NCBI GenBank assembly: GCA_013044195.1
Contig: JABEUV010000094.1
Span: 1 to 38,660, forward strand
Length of the DNA stretch: 38,660 nucleotides
Direction: 5' to 3'
DNA from: Elusimicrobiota bacterium
Lineage (GTDB): Bacteria; Elusimicrobiota; Elusimicrobia; UBA1565; UBA9628
Position numbers and translations under genes: made by a program
In this document: piece by piece, positions 7,538-15,194 of the stretch
How the letters are laid out: every line of letters begins with the position of its first letter
Numbering within the stretch: the first letter of the stretch is position 1
Notes under the pieces: generated by a model
Told to the model about the DNA's origin: nothing
Seen by the model: the letters and a program-made list of their open reading frames with translations, nothing else
Databases searched by the model: none

Positions 7538-7644
7538 GAACGGCGCCGAGTCGTCGCGTTTTCAACGATCGCCCCGAGGAAACGGCGGAGCTTCTGCTTG
7601 TCGAGGACGACTCCGACGAGGCTGGACATTTAAGCCCGCGCTAA
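7534..7644 (+). pseudogene. truncated response-regulator remnant
   Basis: An ATG overlapping the kinase stop (ATGA), preceded by GGGAGG, opens a 36-codon frame. It reads ETAELLLVEDDSDEA, the first strand and acidic pair of an Rcp1-type receiver (compare ADVLLVEDDAQEAELAL at 5473), then ends after GHLSPR at a TAA. None of the phospho-acceptor or Lys regions follows in any frame, so more than 100 codons are missing. It is either a deletion scar or a translated stub. Confidence 0.75.
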
Positions 7645-7719
7645 TCAGGCTTTAAACGCGTCTGCGAGCGCGGCGGACACAATTAGTAATATGCGGACGG
7701 TTCAGGCGTGGGAATCAAC

Positions 7720-8085
7720 ATGACGCTCAACAGGCTGGAATCATTCATCGATCCGATGATCGCGATGGCCGCGACTCAATTCCCACGCCAATGCGGCAAT
7801 TGCCGGCGACAATTCTCCGATTTCAAGCAATACATTCAGGAGACGCGGCCTATCGGTCCGCCGACGCTCATGCAAGGCGCCGTTCTGGACCCGATCCACG
7901 TGATCTCCTGGACGAACTGCACGTGCGGCAGCACCTTGGTTTTATTTTGCGTGGACGCCGCGGAAGACATGCATGAGCGGTTCATTCGGGCCCTGGAGGC
8001 GGAGTCCGCCGAGAGCCGTCGGCCGATCGACGAACTTCTGCAGCTCCTAAGGGCCGAGGTGCGTCGACGCGTGCTTTCGTCATGA
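7720..8085 (+). CDS. small cytoplasmic protein with CxxC and CxC motifs, function unknown
   Basis: The product is 121 residues from ATG 7720, with an alternative GTG at 7708. I do not recognise the family. It has CGNC near residue 27 and CTC about 45 residues later (WTNCTCGST), spacing that suggests one metal or redox site built from two Cys pairs. The C-terminal half is acidic then basic and helical, and there is no signal peptide or membrane segment. A TAATAT at 7687 may be its -10. It overlaps the following binding-protein gene by ATGA, and that one overlaps a membrane kinase, so it probably belongs to this sensory unit. Confidence 0.75.
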   Translation: MTLNRLESFIDPMIAMAATQFPRQCGNCRRQFSDFKQYIQETRPIGPPTLMQGAVLDPIHVISWTNCTCGSTLVLFCVDAAEDMHERFIRALEAESAESRRPIDELLQLLRAEVRRRVLSS

Positions 8086-8912
8086 CGACGAAGGCGGCGA
8101 GGACGGTCTGCCTGGCGGCGATGGGCTTGCTGAGTTGCGCTTGGCCGGTTTTCGGCGAAACCTACAGCTTCGGCGTTGTCCCGCAGGAGAACTTGGCCGT
8201 GTTGAGCCGACTGTGGCTGCCGTTGCTGGACGTTCTGGCGCAGAAGACCGGCGTTAAAATTCAGTTTGAAACCGCTCCGAGCATCGAGGAGTTCAACGCG
8301 CGCTGCCGCCAAGGACGCTATGATTTCATCTACGTCAACCCGTACGTGTACGTCCAGGACGGCCGGGCGGCGGGCTATGCGGCCTTCGCCCGGGAGGCCG
8401 GCCGCATGCACGGCATTCTCGTCGTGGCACGCAAGAGCCCCATCCGCCGAGTCGCGGATCTGAAAGGCAAGCGCATCGCGTTTCCAGATCCGCAGTCTTT
8501 TGGAGGGACGTTCCTCAACAAACAGCTGCTGAAGGCTTCGGGGCTTGATCTCGAGCGCGACGTGTCCGTCTCCTATTTAAGCTCCCACGATGACGCCTAC
8601 CAGGCCGTGCTGAACGGTCTTTCCGACGCGGCGGGCGGGGTGCCGCGCACCTTCGGCTTGCTGCCGCCGCAGGCCCGCGCGCGCTTGCGCGTGCTGGCGC
8701 GCACGCCGGGAGTGACGACGCTGCCCTTCGCGGCCCAGCGCCGCGTGCCCGCCGCGGCGGTTGAAAGCGTCGCGCGGGCGCTGACGGGGCTGGCCGACGA
8801 CGAACGCGGCAGGAAGCTGCTCGAAGCCGTCGGAATCAAGCGGATCGTGCGGGCCGCGGACGCCGACTGGGACGACGTGCGGCGGTTGGCGGCGGGAGGT
8901 TTCGCGCGATGA
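8082..8912 (+). CDS. PhnD-like periplasmic substrate-binding protein
   Basis: This is a 276-residue exported protein of the phosphate/phosphite/phosphonate ABC-binding (PhnD) family. After the signal peptide come the usual landmarks: YSFGVVPQENLAVLSRLW, RQGRYDFIYVNPYVYV, LKGKRIAFPDPQSFGGTF and YLSSHDDAYQAVLNGLSDAA. Cleavage could be by signal peptidase I (PVFG/ET), or the protein could be a lipoprotein at Cys19 (LLSC, an imperfect lipobox). The mature part has one further Cys (Cys75). No permease or ATPase gene is near. The stop overlaps the next gene, a membrane kinase with a large external domain, so it more likely presents a ligand to that kinase, as AioX does for the arsenite sensor AioS. 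Ligand unknown. Confidence 0.88.
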   Translation: MTTKAARTVCLAAMGLLSCAWPVFGETYSFGVVPQENLAVLSRLWLPLLDVLAQKTGVKIQFETAPSIEEFNARCRQGRYDFIYVNPYVYVQDGRAAGYAAFAREAGRMHGILVVARKSPIRRVADLKGKRIAFPDPQSFGGTFLNKQLLKASGLDLERDVSVSYLSSHDDAYQAVLNGLSDAAGGVPRTFGLLPPQARARLRVLARTPGVTTLPFAAQRRVPAAAVESVARALTGLADDERGRKLLEAVGIKRIVRAADADWDDVRRLAAGGFAR

Positions 8913-10798
8913 GGCTGATCCCGCGGACCCTGTTCATGCGCATCCTTCTGCTCGTGGAGGGCGTGCTGCTTCTGTCTTCCGTCGCCGTCATCGGCCTGGC
9001 CTCGCGGACGATCAAGACTCTGCTCATGCGCAGTCAAGACGAGCGGGCCGGGGCGGTCGTCAGCTTGATCGACGGGATGCTCACCGACGACCTTTCGGGC
9101 CTGGAAAAGCAGATGAACGCGATCGAGACGATGCCGCGCGTGGCCGAATTGAGTCTTGCCGCGGGAAAAACGAGCGTGCCCGGAGGCCTTGCGGAGCGGC
9201 TCAACGCCCTGGCCGCGGCGCTGGGCGGCGACATCGAAATAGCCCGCGTCGGCGGCGGTATCGTTTACTCGACGAACCCGAGTCGAAGCCTCAAGCACGG
9301 ACCGAAGGAAAGGAAGTTCATGGCCATGGCGGCCAAAGGAACGCCTCTGCCGGCCCAGTTGATTTCGGACACGGGCGGGGTCACGCTTTTTTCCTCGCGC
9401 CCTCTCTATCGTCCTTCGGTCAAGAATGAGGCGAGCGCCCCGAGGATCATCTGCACCGCGTGGATCGATCTGGATTCCGGCTGGGTGGAGGAGATGGCCA
9501 CGCGGGCCGGCTCGCCGTTGGCCCTGCTTCAGGGAGGCACGGTCTCCGCCTCAAGCCTTGAGGACGTCGTCGGGCGCCATTGGCTGGATTATGCCCGCGT
9601 CTCGTCCTGGCCGCACGCCTTTACCGTCGAGAGCGACGGAGGAAAAAACTATTTTCGAATGCAGGCGAGCCCCGTCTCCGTCGCCGACCGCAACGGCGTG
9701 CCGGTTTTTCTCGTCACCGGCAGTTCCCTGAACTCTCTGCGGCGGGAGATCTTTCGAATTCAGCGCTCGTTCGCCGTTGCCGCCGCCGTCGGCGGCCTGA
9801 TCGTCGTTCTGACGCTCGCCTACATGCTGTGGCTGCTCTCGCCGCCGCTGAAGAGGCTGATCGAGGCCAGCAAGACCATCTCGGTCGACGGGCCGGAGTC
9901 CTTCGCGGGCGTGAAAATTGTCCCCGGCGACCCCCAGGAAATCCAGACCCTGGCCCTCCACTTTAACCGGATGGCCGGCGCGCTCAAAAATCGCGTCGAG
10001 AGTCTCCTGAAGACGCAGGCGGAGGTGCGCGAGCTCAACGCGAGTCTGGAGGCCCGGGTCCAGGAGAAAACGGCCGCTCTCAAGGACTCGATGACCAGGG
10101 CCTTCCACTCCGAGAAGATGTCTTCCGTCGGCCAGTTGGCCGCGGGGGTGGCCCATGAGATCAACAACCCCTTGGGCGTGATCCTGGGCTTCGCGCAAGG
10201 CATGGCGTCGCGCCTGAGCGCCGACGACCCGTACGCGCTGCCGCTGCGGTCGATCGAGCGCGAGACTCTGCGCTGCAAGGCCCTGGTGCAGAACCTCCTT
10301 GCGTTTTCGCGCCGGGGCGAGCGGGAGTTTTCCGAAGTGGATCTGCGCGCCGCGGTCGGCGCGGCTCTTCAACTTGTTAAACCCCGCGCGCATCTGCGCT
10401 CCGTGGAGGTGCGCGAGGAATTGGGCGTTCAGCCCCTGCTTGTCTGGGGCGACTCCGGGCAGCTGCAGCAGGTGATCATCAACCTGTGCAACAACGCCAT
10501 CGACGCGATGCCCGACAAGGGGACCCTGACGGTGCGTTTGGGAACAAGCGCGCTGAGGCCCGGTTACTCCCGGCTGGAGGTCGAGGACACGGGTTCCGGA
10601 ATTCCGGAGTCGCTGCGCGAGAAAATATTCGACCCGTTCTTCACCACCAAGGAGCCCGGGCAGGGCACCGGTCTGGGCTTGGCCTTGATCCATGAGATCG
10701 TCACGCGTCACAGCGGCAGCGTCGGGTTCCGCCCCGCTCTCGGGCACGGAACGGTGTTTCACGTGGAACTCCCCCCGCCTCCTGCGAAGCCGGCGTAA
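8909..10798 (+). CDS. membrane histidine kinase with large periplasmic sensor and HAMP
   Basis: The 629-residue kinase has a first membrane helix at about residues 8-31, a periplasmic domain of about 255 residues, a second helix at about 287-310 and a HAMP linker. A coiled coil follows, then HisKA with His416 in [18 protein letters not shown]. The ATPase motifs are [29 protein letters not shown] and GTGLGLALI. This core is of the NtrB/ZraS type. It overlaps the PhnD-like protein gene (ATGA), so the periplasmic domain probably reads the loaded binding protein. No receiver is in the same operon downstream; the convergent cluster beginning 33 bases away may supply one. The core is closely related to the kinase on the other strand at 10832. 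Confidence 0.92.
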   Translation: MRLIPRTLFMRILLLVEGVLLLSSVAVIGLASRTIKTLLMRSQDERAGAVVSLIDGMLTDDLSGLEKQMNAIETMPRVAELSLAAGKTSVPGGLAERLNALAAALGGDIEIARVGGGIVYSTNPSRSLKHGPKERKFMAMAAKGTPLPAQLISDTGGVTLFSSRPLYRPSVKNEASAPRIICTAWIDLDSGWVEEMATRAGSPLALLQGGTVSASSLEDVVGRHWLDYARVSSWPHAFTVESDGGKNYFRMQASPVSVADRNGVPVFLVTGSSLNSLRREIFRIQRSFAVAAAVGGLIVVLTLAYMLWLLSPPLKRLIEASKTISVDGPESFAGVKIVPGDPQEIQTLALHFNRMAGALKNRVESLLKTQAEVRELNASLEARVQEKTAALKDSMTRAFHSEKMSSVGQLAAGVAHEINNPLGVILGFAQGMASRLSADDPYALPLRSIERETLRCKALVQNLLAFSRRGEREFSEVDLRAAVGAALQLVKPRAHLRSVEVREELGVQPLLVWGDSGQLQQVIINLCNNAIDAMPDKGTLTVRLGTSALRPGYSRLEVEDTGSGIPESLREKIFDPFFTTKEPGQGTGLGLALIHEIVTRHSGSVGFRPALGHGTVFHVELPPPPAKPA

Positions 10799-10831
10799 AG
10801 CGCGAAAGGCGCGGCGGGTTTCCGGCCGGAG

Positions 10832-12397
10832 CTACGCGAGCGGAAAATCAGCGAAGAAGGACGTGCCGCGGCCTTCTTGCGTGGCGTATTCCAGGCGGCC
10901 GCGGTGCCGGCGGGTCAACTCGTGGACCAAGGATAGTCCCAATCCCGTCCCTCGCCCAGGCTCCTTGGTGGTGAAAAACGGGTCGAAAATCCTTGCGCGT
11001 ATGCCGGCGGGGATGCCCGTGCCGGCGTCCTTGACCTCAAGCCGCGCCCAGGCCTCGCCGTCGCGCTCGACGCGCCGGCAGGAGACGGTCACGGCGCCGC
11101 CGGACGGCGATGCGTCGATGGCGTTATTGCTCAGGTTGATGACGATCTGCTGGAGCTGATTGCCGTTGCCGACGATGATGAGGCCGTGGTCCGAGAGTTC
11201 CCGCGAGATCGTGATCCCGCGCAGGCGCGCCTGAGCGTCGACCAGCAGGAGCGCCGACGCGACGCAGGCCGCCAGATCCAGCTTCGCGTCAGCCGGGGCC
11301 TCCTGGCGCGAAAAAGTCAGGAGGCTCTGCACCAGTTCCTTGCAGCGCAGGGACTCTCGTTCGATGGAACGCAGGGGCATCATGATCTCGGAGTCCGGCG
11401 CAAGCCTGCCCACCGCGCTCTGCGCGAAGCCCAGGATCACTCCCAAAGGGTTATTGATCTCGTGAGCGACCCCGGCCGCGAGCTGGCCGATCGCGGAGAG
11501 CCGGTCGGAGACGCGAAGCCGATTTTCCAGCGCCCGCCTCTCGGAGATGTCGCGCACGGCGGTCATGACGACCTCACGGCCGTAGTAAAAATAAAGCTTT
11601 TCTTCGACTTCGATGGAAAAACGCGCGCCGTCCTTGCGCACGCCGATGGCCTCATAACGCCGGGGCTCCCGTCCGACGGCGACGGGCGCGGCGTCGTCCT
11701 CGGGAGTCATCAAATCCGAGAGCTTGCGGCCGGCCAGTTCGGCGCCGGCACAGCCAAAAAGCCGCCCGCACGTGTCGTTGGCGTCGAGGATGACGCCGTT
11801 TTCGTGAAGCGCGATTCCCTCAAGGGTTGAGTTGAAGAGGCGGCGCACGTTTTCCTCGCTTGCGGCCAGGCGTTCGATGAGTCTCAGGCGCGAGCCGAGC
11901 GAAACGCTGCTGACCACAAAGACCGTGGCGAGCCCGAAAAAAAGAACGACGCCGGAGGTCCCCCCATGGAACCGCACCGCGACGGCGGCGGTCAGGGCCA
12001 TCACGTAGGCGAAAAACCATAGGAGATCGCGCGGCGAATTCAATAATGTCGACGCGCCGAACACCACGATAAAGCAGCCTTCGACGTAGGCGACGTGGAG
12101 CTTGTTGGCGGAGAGGAGGAGGTAGTAGTGGGTGATGAGCGTGTAGCAGGCGGCGGCGATCAGGACGTCGACATGACGCCGTGCCCAGTCTCTCCAAAAC
12201 GTGGCGGCGAACATGGCGAGGAGAAGGCCGGCGACGGCGACGCGTCCGACAAGGTCGTCATGCGCTCCCGGGACCAGATACGTGAAAATAAGCCACCAGG
12301 CGGGATAAAAAAACGCTCCAAGCAGCAGGTAGCGGCGGGCCAGATGCAGACTCGTCGCCCGGCGCGGGGCGAGACCTTCCGCGGCGGGGCCGTTCAC
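10832..12397 (-). CDS. membrane histidine kinase, six helices plus PAS
   Basis: The 521-residue product has about six hydrophobic helices in its first 170 residues with almost no external loops, resembling membrane-embedded sensor regions. A PAS domain follows (about 180-295, NSTLEGIALHENG), then HisKA with His312 in [18 protein letters not shown] and an ATPase domain ([38 protein letters not shown]). It starts at GTG 12397 right behind GGAGGA, 8 bases after the stop of the upstream receiver, and is the last gene of a four-gene - strand operon. Its catalytic core is a near copy in sequence of the convergent kinase ending at 10798. Signal unknown. Confidence 0.9.
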   Translation of the reverse strand: MNGPAAEGLAPRRATSLHLARRYLLLGAFFYPAWWLIFTYLVPGAHDDLVGRVAVAGLLLAMFAATFWRDWARRHVDVLIAAACYTLITHYYLLLSANKLHVAYVEGCFIVVFGASTLLNSPRDLLWFFAYVMALTAAVAVRFHGGTSGVVLFFGLATVFVVSSVSLGSRLRLIERLAASEENVRRLFNSTLEGIALHENGVILDANDTCGRLFGCAGAELAGRKLSDLMTPEDDAAPVAVGREPRRYEAIGVRKDGARFSIEVEEKLYFYYGREVVMTAVRDISERRALENRLRVSDRLSAIGQLAAGVAHEINNPLGVILGFAQSAVGRLAPDSEIMMPLRSIERESLRCKELVQSLLTFSRQEAPADAKLDLAACVASALLLVDAQARLRGITISRELSDHGLIIVGNGNQLQQIVINLSNNAIDASPSGGAVTVSCRRVERDGEAWARLEVKDAGTGIPAGIRARIFDPFFTTKEPGRGTGLGLSLVHELTRRHRGRLEYATQEGRGTSFFADFPLA

Positions 12398-12405
12398 TCT
12401 CCTCC

Positions 12406-12816
12406 TTAGATCCTGGAGTTCATTGCGGCGGCCAGCATTTCCCGCACGAGAGCCCGCAGAGTCGCGGGCGGGCAGGGCTTGGTCAGGGACGCGTCCGCGC
12501 CGACCTGGGCGGCCGCGGCGCGTCCTTCCTGTTCGCTGAGGGCGGTGAGCAGAAGCGTGCGCGGAAGCGCCGCGCCCGGTTTCTCGCGCAGTCGCCGGAT
12601 CAAATCGCCTCCGCTCATGCCGGGCATCATCATGTCGACGATCAGCAGATCCGGCTTGTCTTGCAGGGCCGCGCTCAGCCCGCTAAGCCCATCGACGGCT
12701 TGGAGTATCCGATAGCCCTCGCCGCGCAAGGTCGCTTGAACAAGAGCGCGATTGACCGCGCAGTCGTCGACGATCAGCACGACGGCGGCGCCCGGCGCGG
12801 GGGCGGACGGGCTCAT
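12406..12816 (-). CDS. single-domain response regulator
   Basis: This is a 136-residue receiver-only protein: VVLIVDDCAVNRALV gives the acidic pair, LLIVDMMMPGMSGGDL the phospho-acceptor, LLLTALS the Thr and ASLTKPCPP the Lys. It overlaps the upstream receiver gene by ATGA and is followed closely by the membrane kinase. As a stand-alone domain it is likely a phosphotransfer step or a diffusible CheY-like effector. Confidence 0.9.
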   Translation of the reverse strand: MSPSAPAPGAAVVLIVDDCAVNRALVQATLRGEGYRILQAVDGLSGLSAALQDKPDLLIVDMMMPGMSGGDLIRRLREKPGAALPRTLLLTALSEQEGRAAAAQVGADASLTKPCPPATLRALVREMLAAAMNSRI

Positions 12817-13196
12817 GACGGAAGTCCACGCGCGGCCAGGCGGGCGGCGACCGCCTCCAGCGTGCGCCGCGGCAGGCTGGGCTTGGGGACGTATCCGTCG
12901 AAGCCCGCCTCAAGAGCGAGGCGCTCGTCGCCGTTCATCGCGTGCGCGGTGTAGGCCAGGACCGGTATATCGCGCCAGCGCGGGTCGCCTTTCAGCCAGC
13001 GCACGACCTCCCAGCCGGTCACGCGCGGCATGGAGAGGTCCAGGAGAATCAGGTCGGGAACCTCGCGCTTGACGGCGTCCATCGCCTCCTGCCCGTCTTG
13101 GGCGAGAGTGACCGCGTAGCCGGCGCGGGTGAGCGCCAAGCGCATGATCGTCCGATTGTCCTCGTCGTCGTCGGCGAGCAGTATCTTGTCAGGCAT
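12813..13196 (-). CDS. single-domain response regulator, DivK-like
   Basis: The 127-residue receiver has KILLADDDEDNRTIMRLAL, LILLDLSMPRVTGWEVV, PVLAYTAHAMNGDE and GYVPKPS. The AxTAHAM pattern and ADDDEDNR start are typical of DivK-type and hybrid-kinase-partner receivers. Its ATG overlaps the last 8 bases of the hybrid kinase gene upstream and its stop overlaps the next receiver gene, so all are made together. There is no output domain. Confidence 0.9.
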   Translation of the reverse strand: MPDKILLADDDEDNRTIMRLALTRAGYAVTLAQDGQEAMDAVKREVPDLILLDLSMPRVTGWEVVRWLKGDPRWRDIPVLAYTAHAMNGDERLALEAGFDGYVPKPSLPRRTLEAVAARLAARGLPS

Positions 13197-15111
13197 GAGC
13201 GGCCTCCTTGGGAGCGCCCGCGTGGAGCGCGGACAAGCGTTCGGTCAGCCGTCGAATCGCGTCCAGCGCGCTCAGCGGGGATTTCTCGATGACCAGCGCC
13301 ACGCGCCGGTCAAGCTCCGTTTGTTGGCTTTCGGTCAGGCTCGCGTTCGTCAAAACGATGACGGGAATATCTTTCCAGTCCGGCTTGCGCTCGATTTCCG
13401 CCAGGAAATCAAAACCGTCCATGTCCGCAAGGAGCAGGTCGAGAAAGATCGCGCCGGGCCGAGGCTCGGTTTCCAGCGCCAGAAGGGCCTCGGCGCCGGT
13501 CGTCGCGGCGTCGACGCGGTATCCCGCGTCTTCCAGAGCGCCGCGAAAGGCGGTTTGACTCTGCGCATCGGCGTCGACGACCAGCAGGCGGCGCGCGCGA
13601 TCGGCCGCCAAAGCCGCCAGTCGGGACAATAAGTCCCGCTTCTCGAAGGGCTTGACGATGTAATCCGACGCGCCCAGCGCGAAGCCCAGGCCCTTGTTCT
13701 CGATGATGGACAGGATGATCACCGGGATCGTCCTCAGCTCCGGATCGTTCTTGAGCGTCTGCAGGATGGACCAGCCGTCGCGATGGGGCATCATGATGTC
13801 CAGCGTGATCGCGTAGGGCTTGAGCTGCCGGGCCAGCGCCAAGCCCTCCTCGCCGCTGAGCGCGCCGACCAGGCGATAGCCGGAATGCGCGAGGGTGTCT
13901 GAAAGAAGGCGGAGCACCTCGGCGTCGTCGTCGATGGCGAGAATGACGGGACGCTCGTCGCCGGGCGCGCTTGGGGCGGCGAGAACCGGAGCGGACGGCT
14001 TCGGGGCCAGGACCGGCGCCGGAAGTTCGACGCCGAACACGCTGCCTTCCCCCACGCGGCTTTCGACCGTGATCTCGCCGTTGATAAGGACCGCCAGTTT
14101 CTTGACGATGGCCAGGCCCAGGCCCGTGCCGCCGTGCTCGCGGCGCGCGGAGCCGTCGAGCTGGCGGAATTCCTCGAAGATCAGCGGTATGTCGGAATCG
14201 GCGATGCCGGCGCCGGTGTCGGTGACGGAGAGGACGGCCGTCTTGCGGGCCTCGTCATGGACAAGCCTGACCGTCACCTTCCCCTTCTCCGTGAACTTGA
14301 GGGCGTTGCCGACCAGATTGACGAGGATTTGCTTGACCTTCGTGCGGTCGCTGTGCAGACGAAGCGCGGCCGGCCTCACGGCTTCCAGCCCGATGCCTTT
14401 ATTCAGGGCCAAGGCCTGCATCGTGTCGACGACTTCCTGGACCAGCGCCGAAGCGTCGAAGTCTTCCAGGAAGACGGGCATCATCCCGGCATTGAGTTTG
14501 GAAAGGTCGAGAACGCCGTTGATCAGCGTCAGAAGGTCCTGGGAGCCGGCGAGCGCGCGCGCCAGCGCCTCGTTCTGTTCCGTCGTCAACTCGCCGTAAG
14601 TGCCGTCCAAGAGCAGTGACGTGTATCCGACCACGGCGTTCAGCGGCGTGCGCAGTTCGTGGCTCATGTTCGCCAGGAACTCGGACTTCATCCTGTTGAG
14701 GTTCTCAAGCGCGCCGACCTCGTCTTTGAGCTTGCGGCGCTCGTAGGCGCGGGTCAGCAGGCGAACTAGGTTGTCCGGCTCATACGGCTTGGTGATGTAG
14801 TCGTAGGCGCCCAGCTTCATCGTCTCGACGGCCGTCTCCAGGGTCGCAAAGCCCGTGGCCATGATCACCTCGATCGAGGGGCGCAGGACCTTGAGCTGGC
14901 GCAAGGTTTCGACGCCGCTTAGCCCCGGCATCATTATGTCGCAGACGGCCAGATCAAAGTCGCGGCTTCGCGCCAGCCGCAGCGCCTCCTCTCCGCAAGA
15001 CGCCCCGACGACCGTAAATCCGCGCTCGGGCAGGACGTAGGCCAGCATATCGCGCAGACCCGCCTCATCGTCGATCACAAGGACGGAGGGCTTCGCCGGG
15101 GAGGTTTCCAT
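13189..15111 (-). CDS. hybrid histidine kinase REC-HisKA-HATPase-REC-REC
   Basis: This 640-residue soluble hybrid starts with a receiver (LVIDDEAGLRD, LAVCDIMMPGLSG, YITKPYEP) and a short coiled coil. HisKA follows with His151 in LANMSHELRTPLNAVVGY, then an ATPase domain (NLVGNALKF, DTGAGIADSD, GTGLGLAIVKK). An Ala/Pro linker precedes a second receiver (AIDDDAEVLR, TLDIMMPHRDGW, YIVKPFEK) and a third (LVVDADAQSQ, IFLDLLLADMDG, IEKSPLS). In the third, the acidic pair reads Asp-Ala, so it may be weak or inactive. It heads an operon with two single receivers and a membrane kinase. The layout suits a multi-step phosphorelay. No His-phosphotransfer domain was seen in it or nearby. Confidence 0.92.
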   Translation of the reverse strand: METSPAKPSVLVIDDEAGLRDMLAYVLPERGFTVVGASCGEEALRLARSRDFDLAVCDIMMPGLSGVETLRQLKVLRPSIEVIMATGFATLETAVETMKLGAYDYITKPYEPDNLVRLLTRAYERRKLKDEVGALENLNRMKSEFLANMSHELRTPLNAVVGYTSLLLDGTYGELTTEQNEALARALAGSQDLLTLINGVLDLSKLNAGMMPVFLEDFDASALVQEVVDTMQALALNKGIGLEAVRPAALRLHSDRTKVKQILVNLVGNALKFTEKGKVTVRLVHDEARKTAVLSVTDTGAGIADSDIPLIFEEFRQLDGSARREHGGTGLGLAIVKKLAVLINGEITVESRVGEGSVFGVELPAPVLAPKPSAPVLAAPSAPGDERPVILAIDDDAEVLRLLSDTLAHSGYRLVGALSGEEGLALARQLKPYAITLDIMMPHRDGWSILQTLKNDPELRTIPVIILSIIENKGLGFALGASDYIVKPFEKRDLLSRLAALAADRARRLLVVDADAQSQTAFRGALEDAGYRVDAATTGAEALLALETEPRPGAIFLDLLLADMDGFDFLAEIERKPDWKDIPVIVLTNASLTESQQTELDRRVALVIEKSPLSALDAIRRLTERLSALHAGAPKEAAHA

Positions 15112-15194
15112 AATACGGAGGATAATTCGCCGGCCCCAGCCGCGGCTGTGGCGGCGCTGAACGAATTCTTAAGCGCGAAGACCGGGTGAGGAAA

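Noticed and set aside
8141-8160. PhnD-like protein as a definite lipoprotein
   Set aside because: LLSC at Cys19 is an imperfect lipobox and a signal peptidase I site follows closely, so neither can be preferred.
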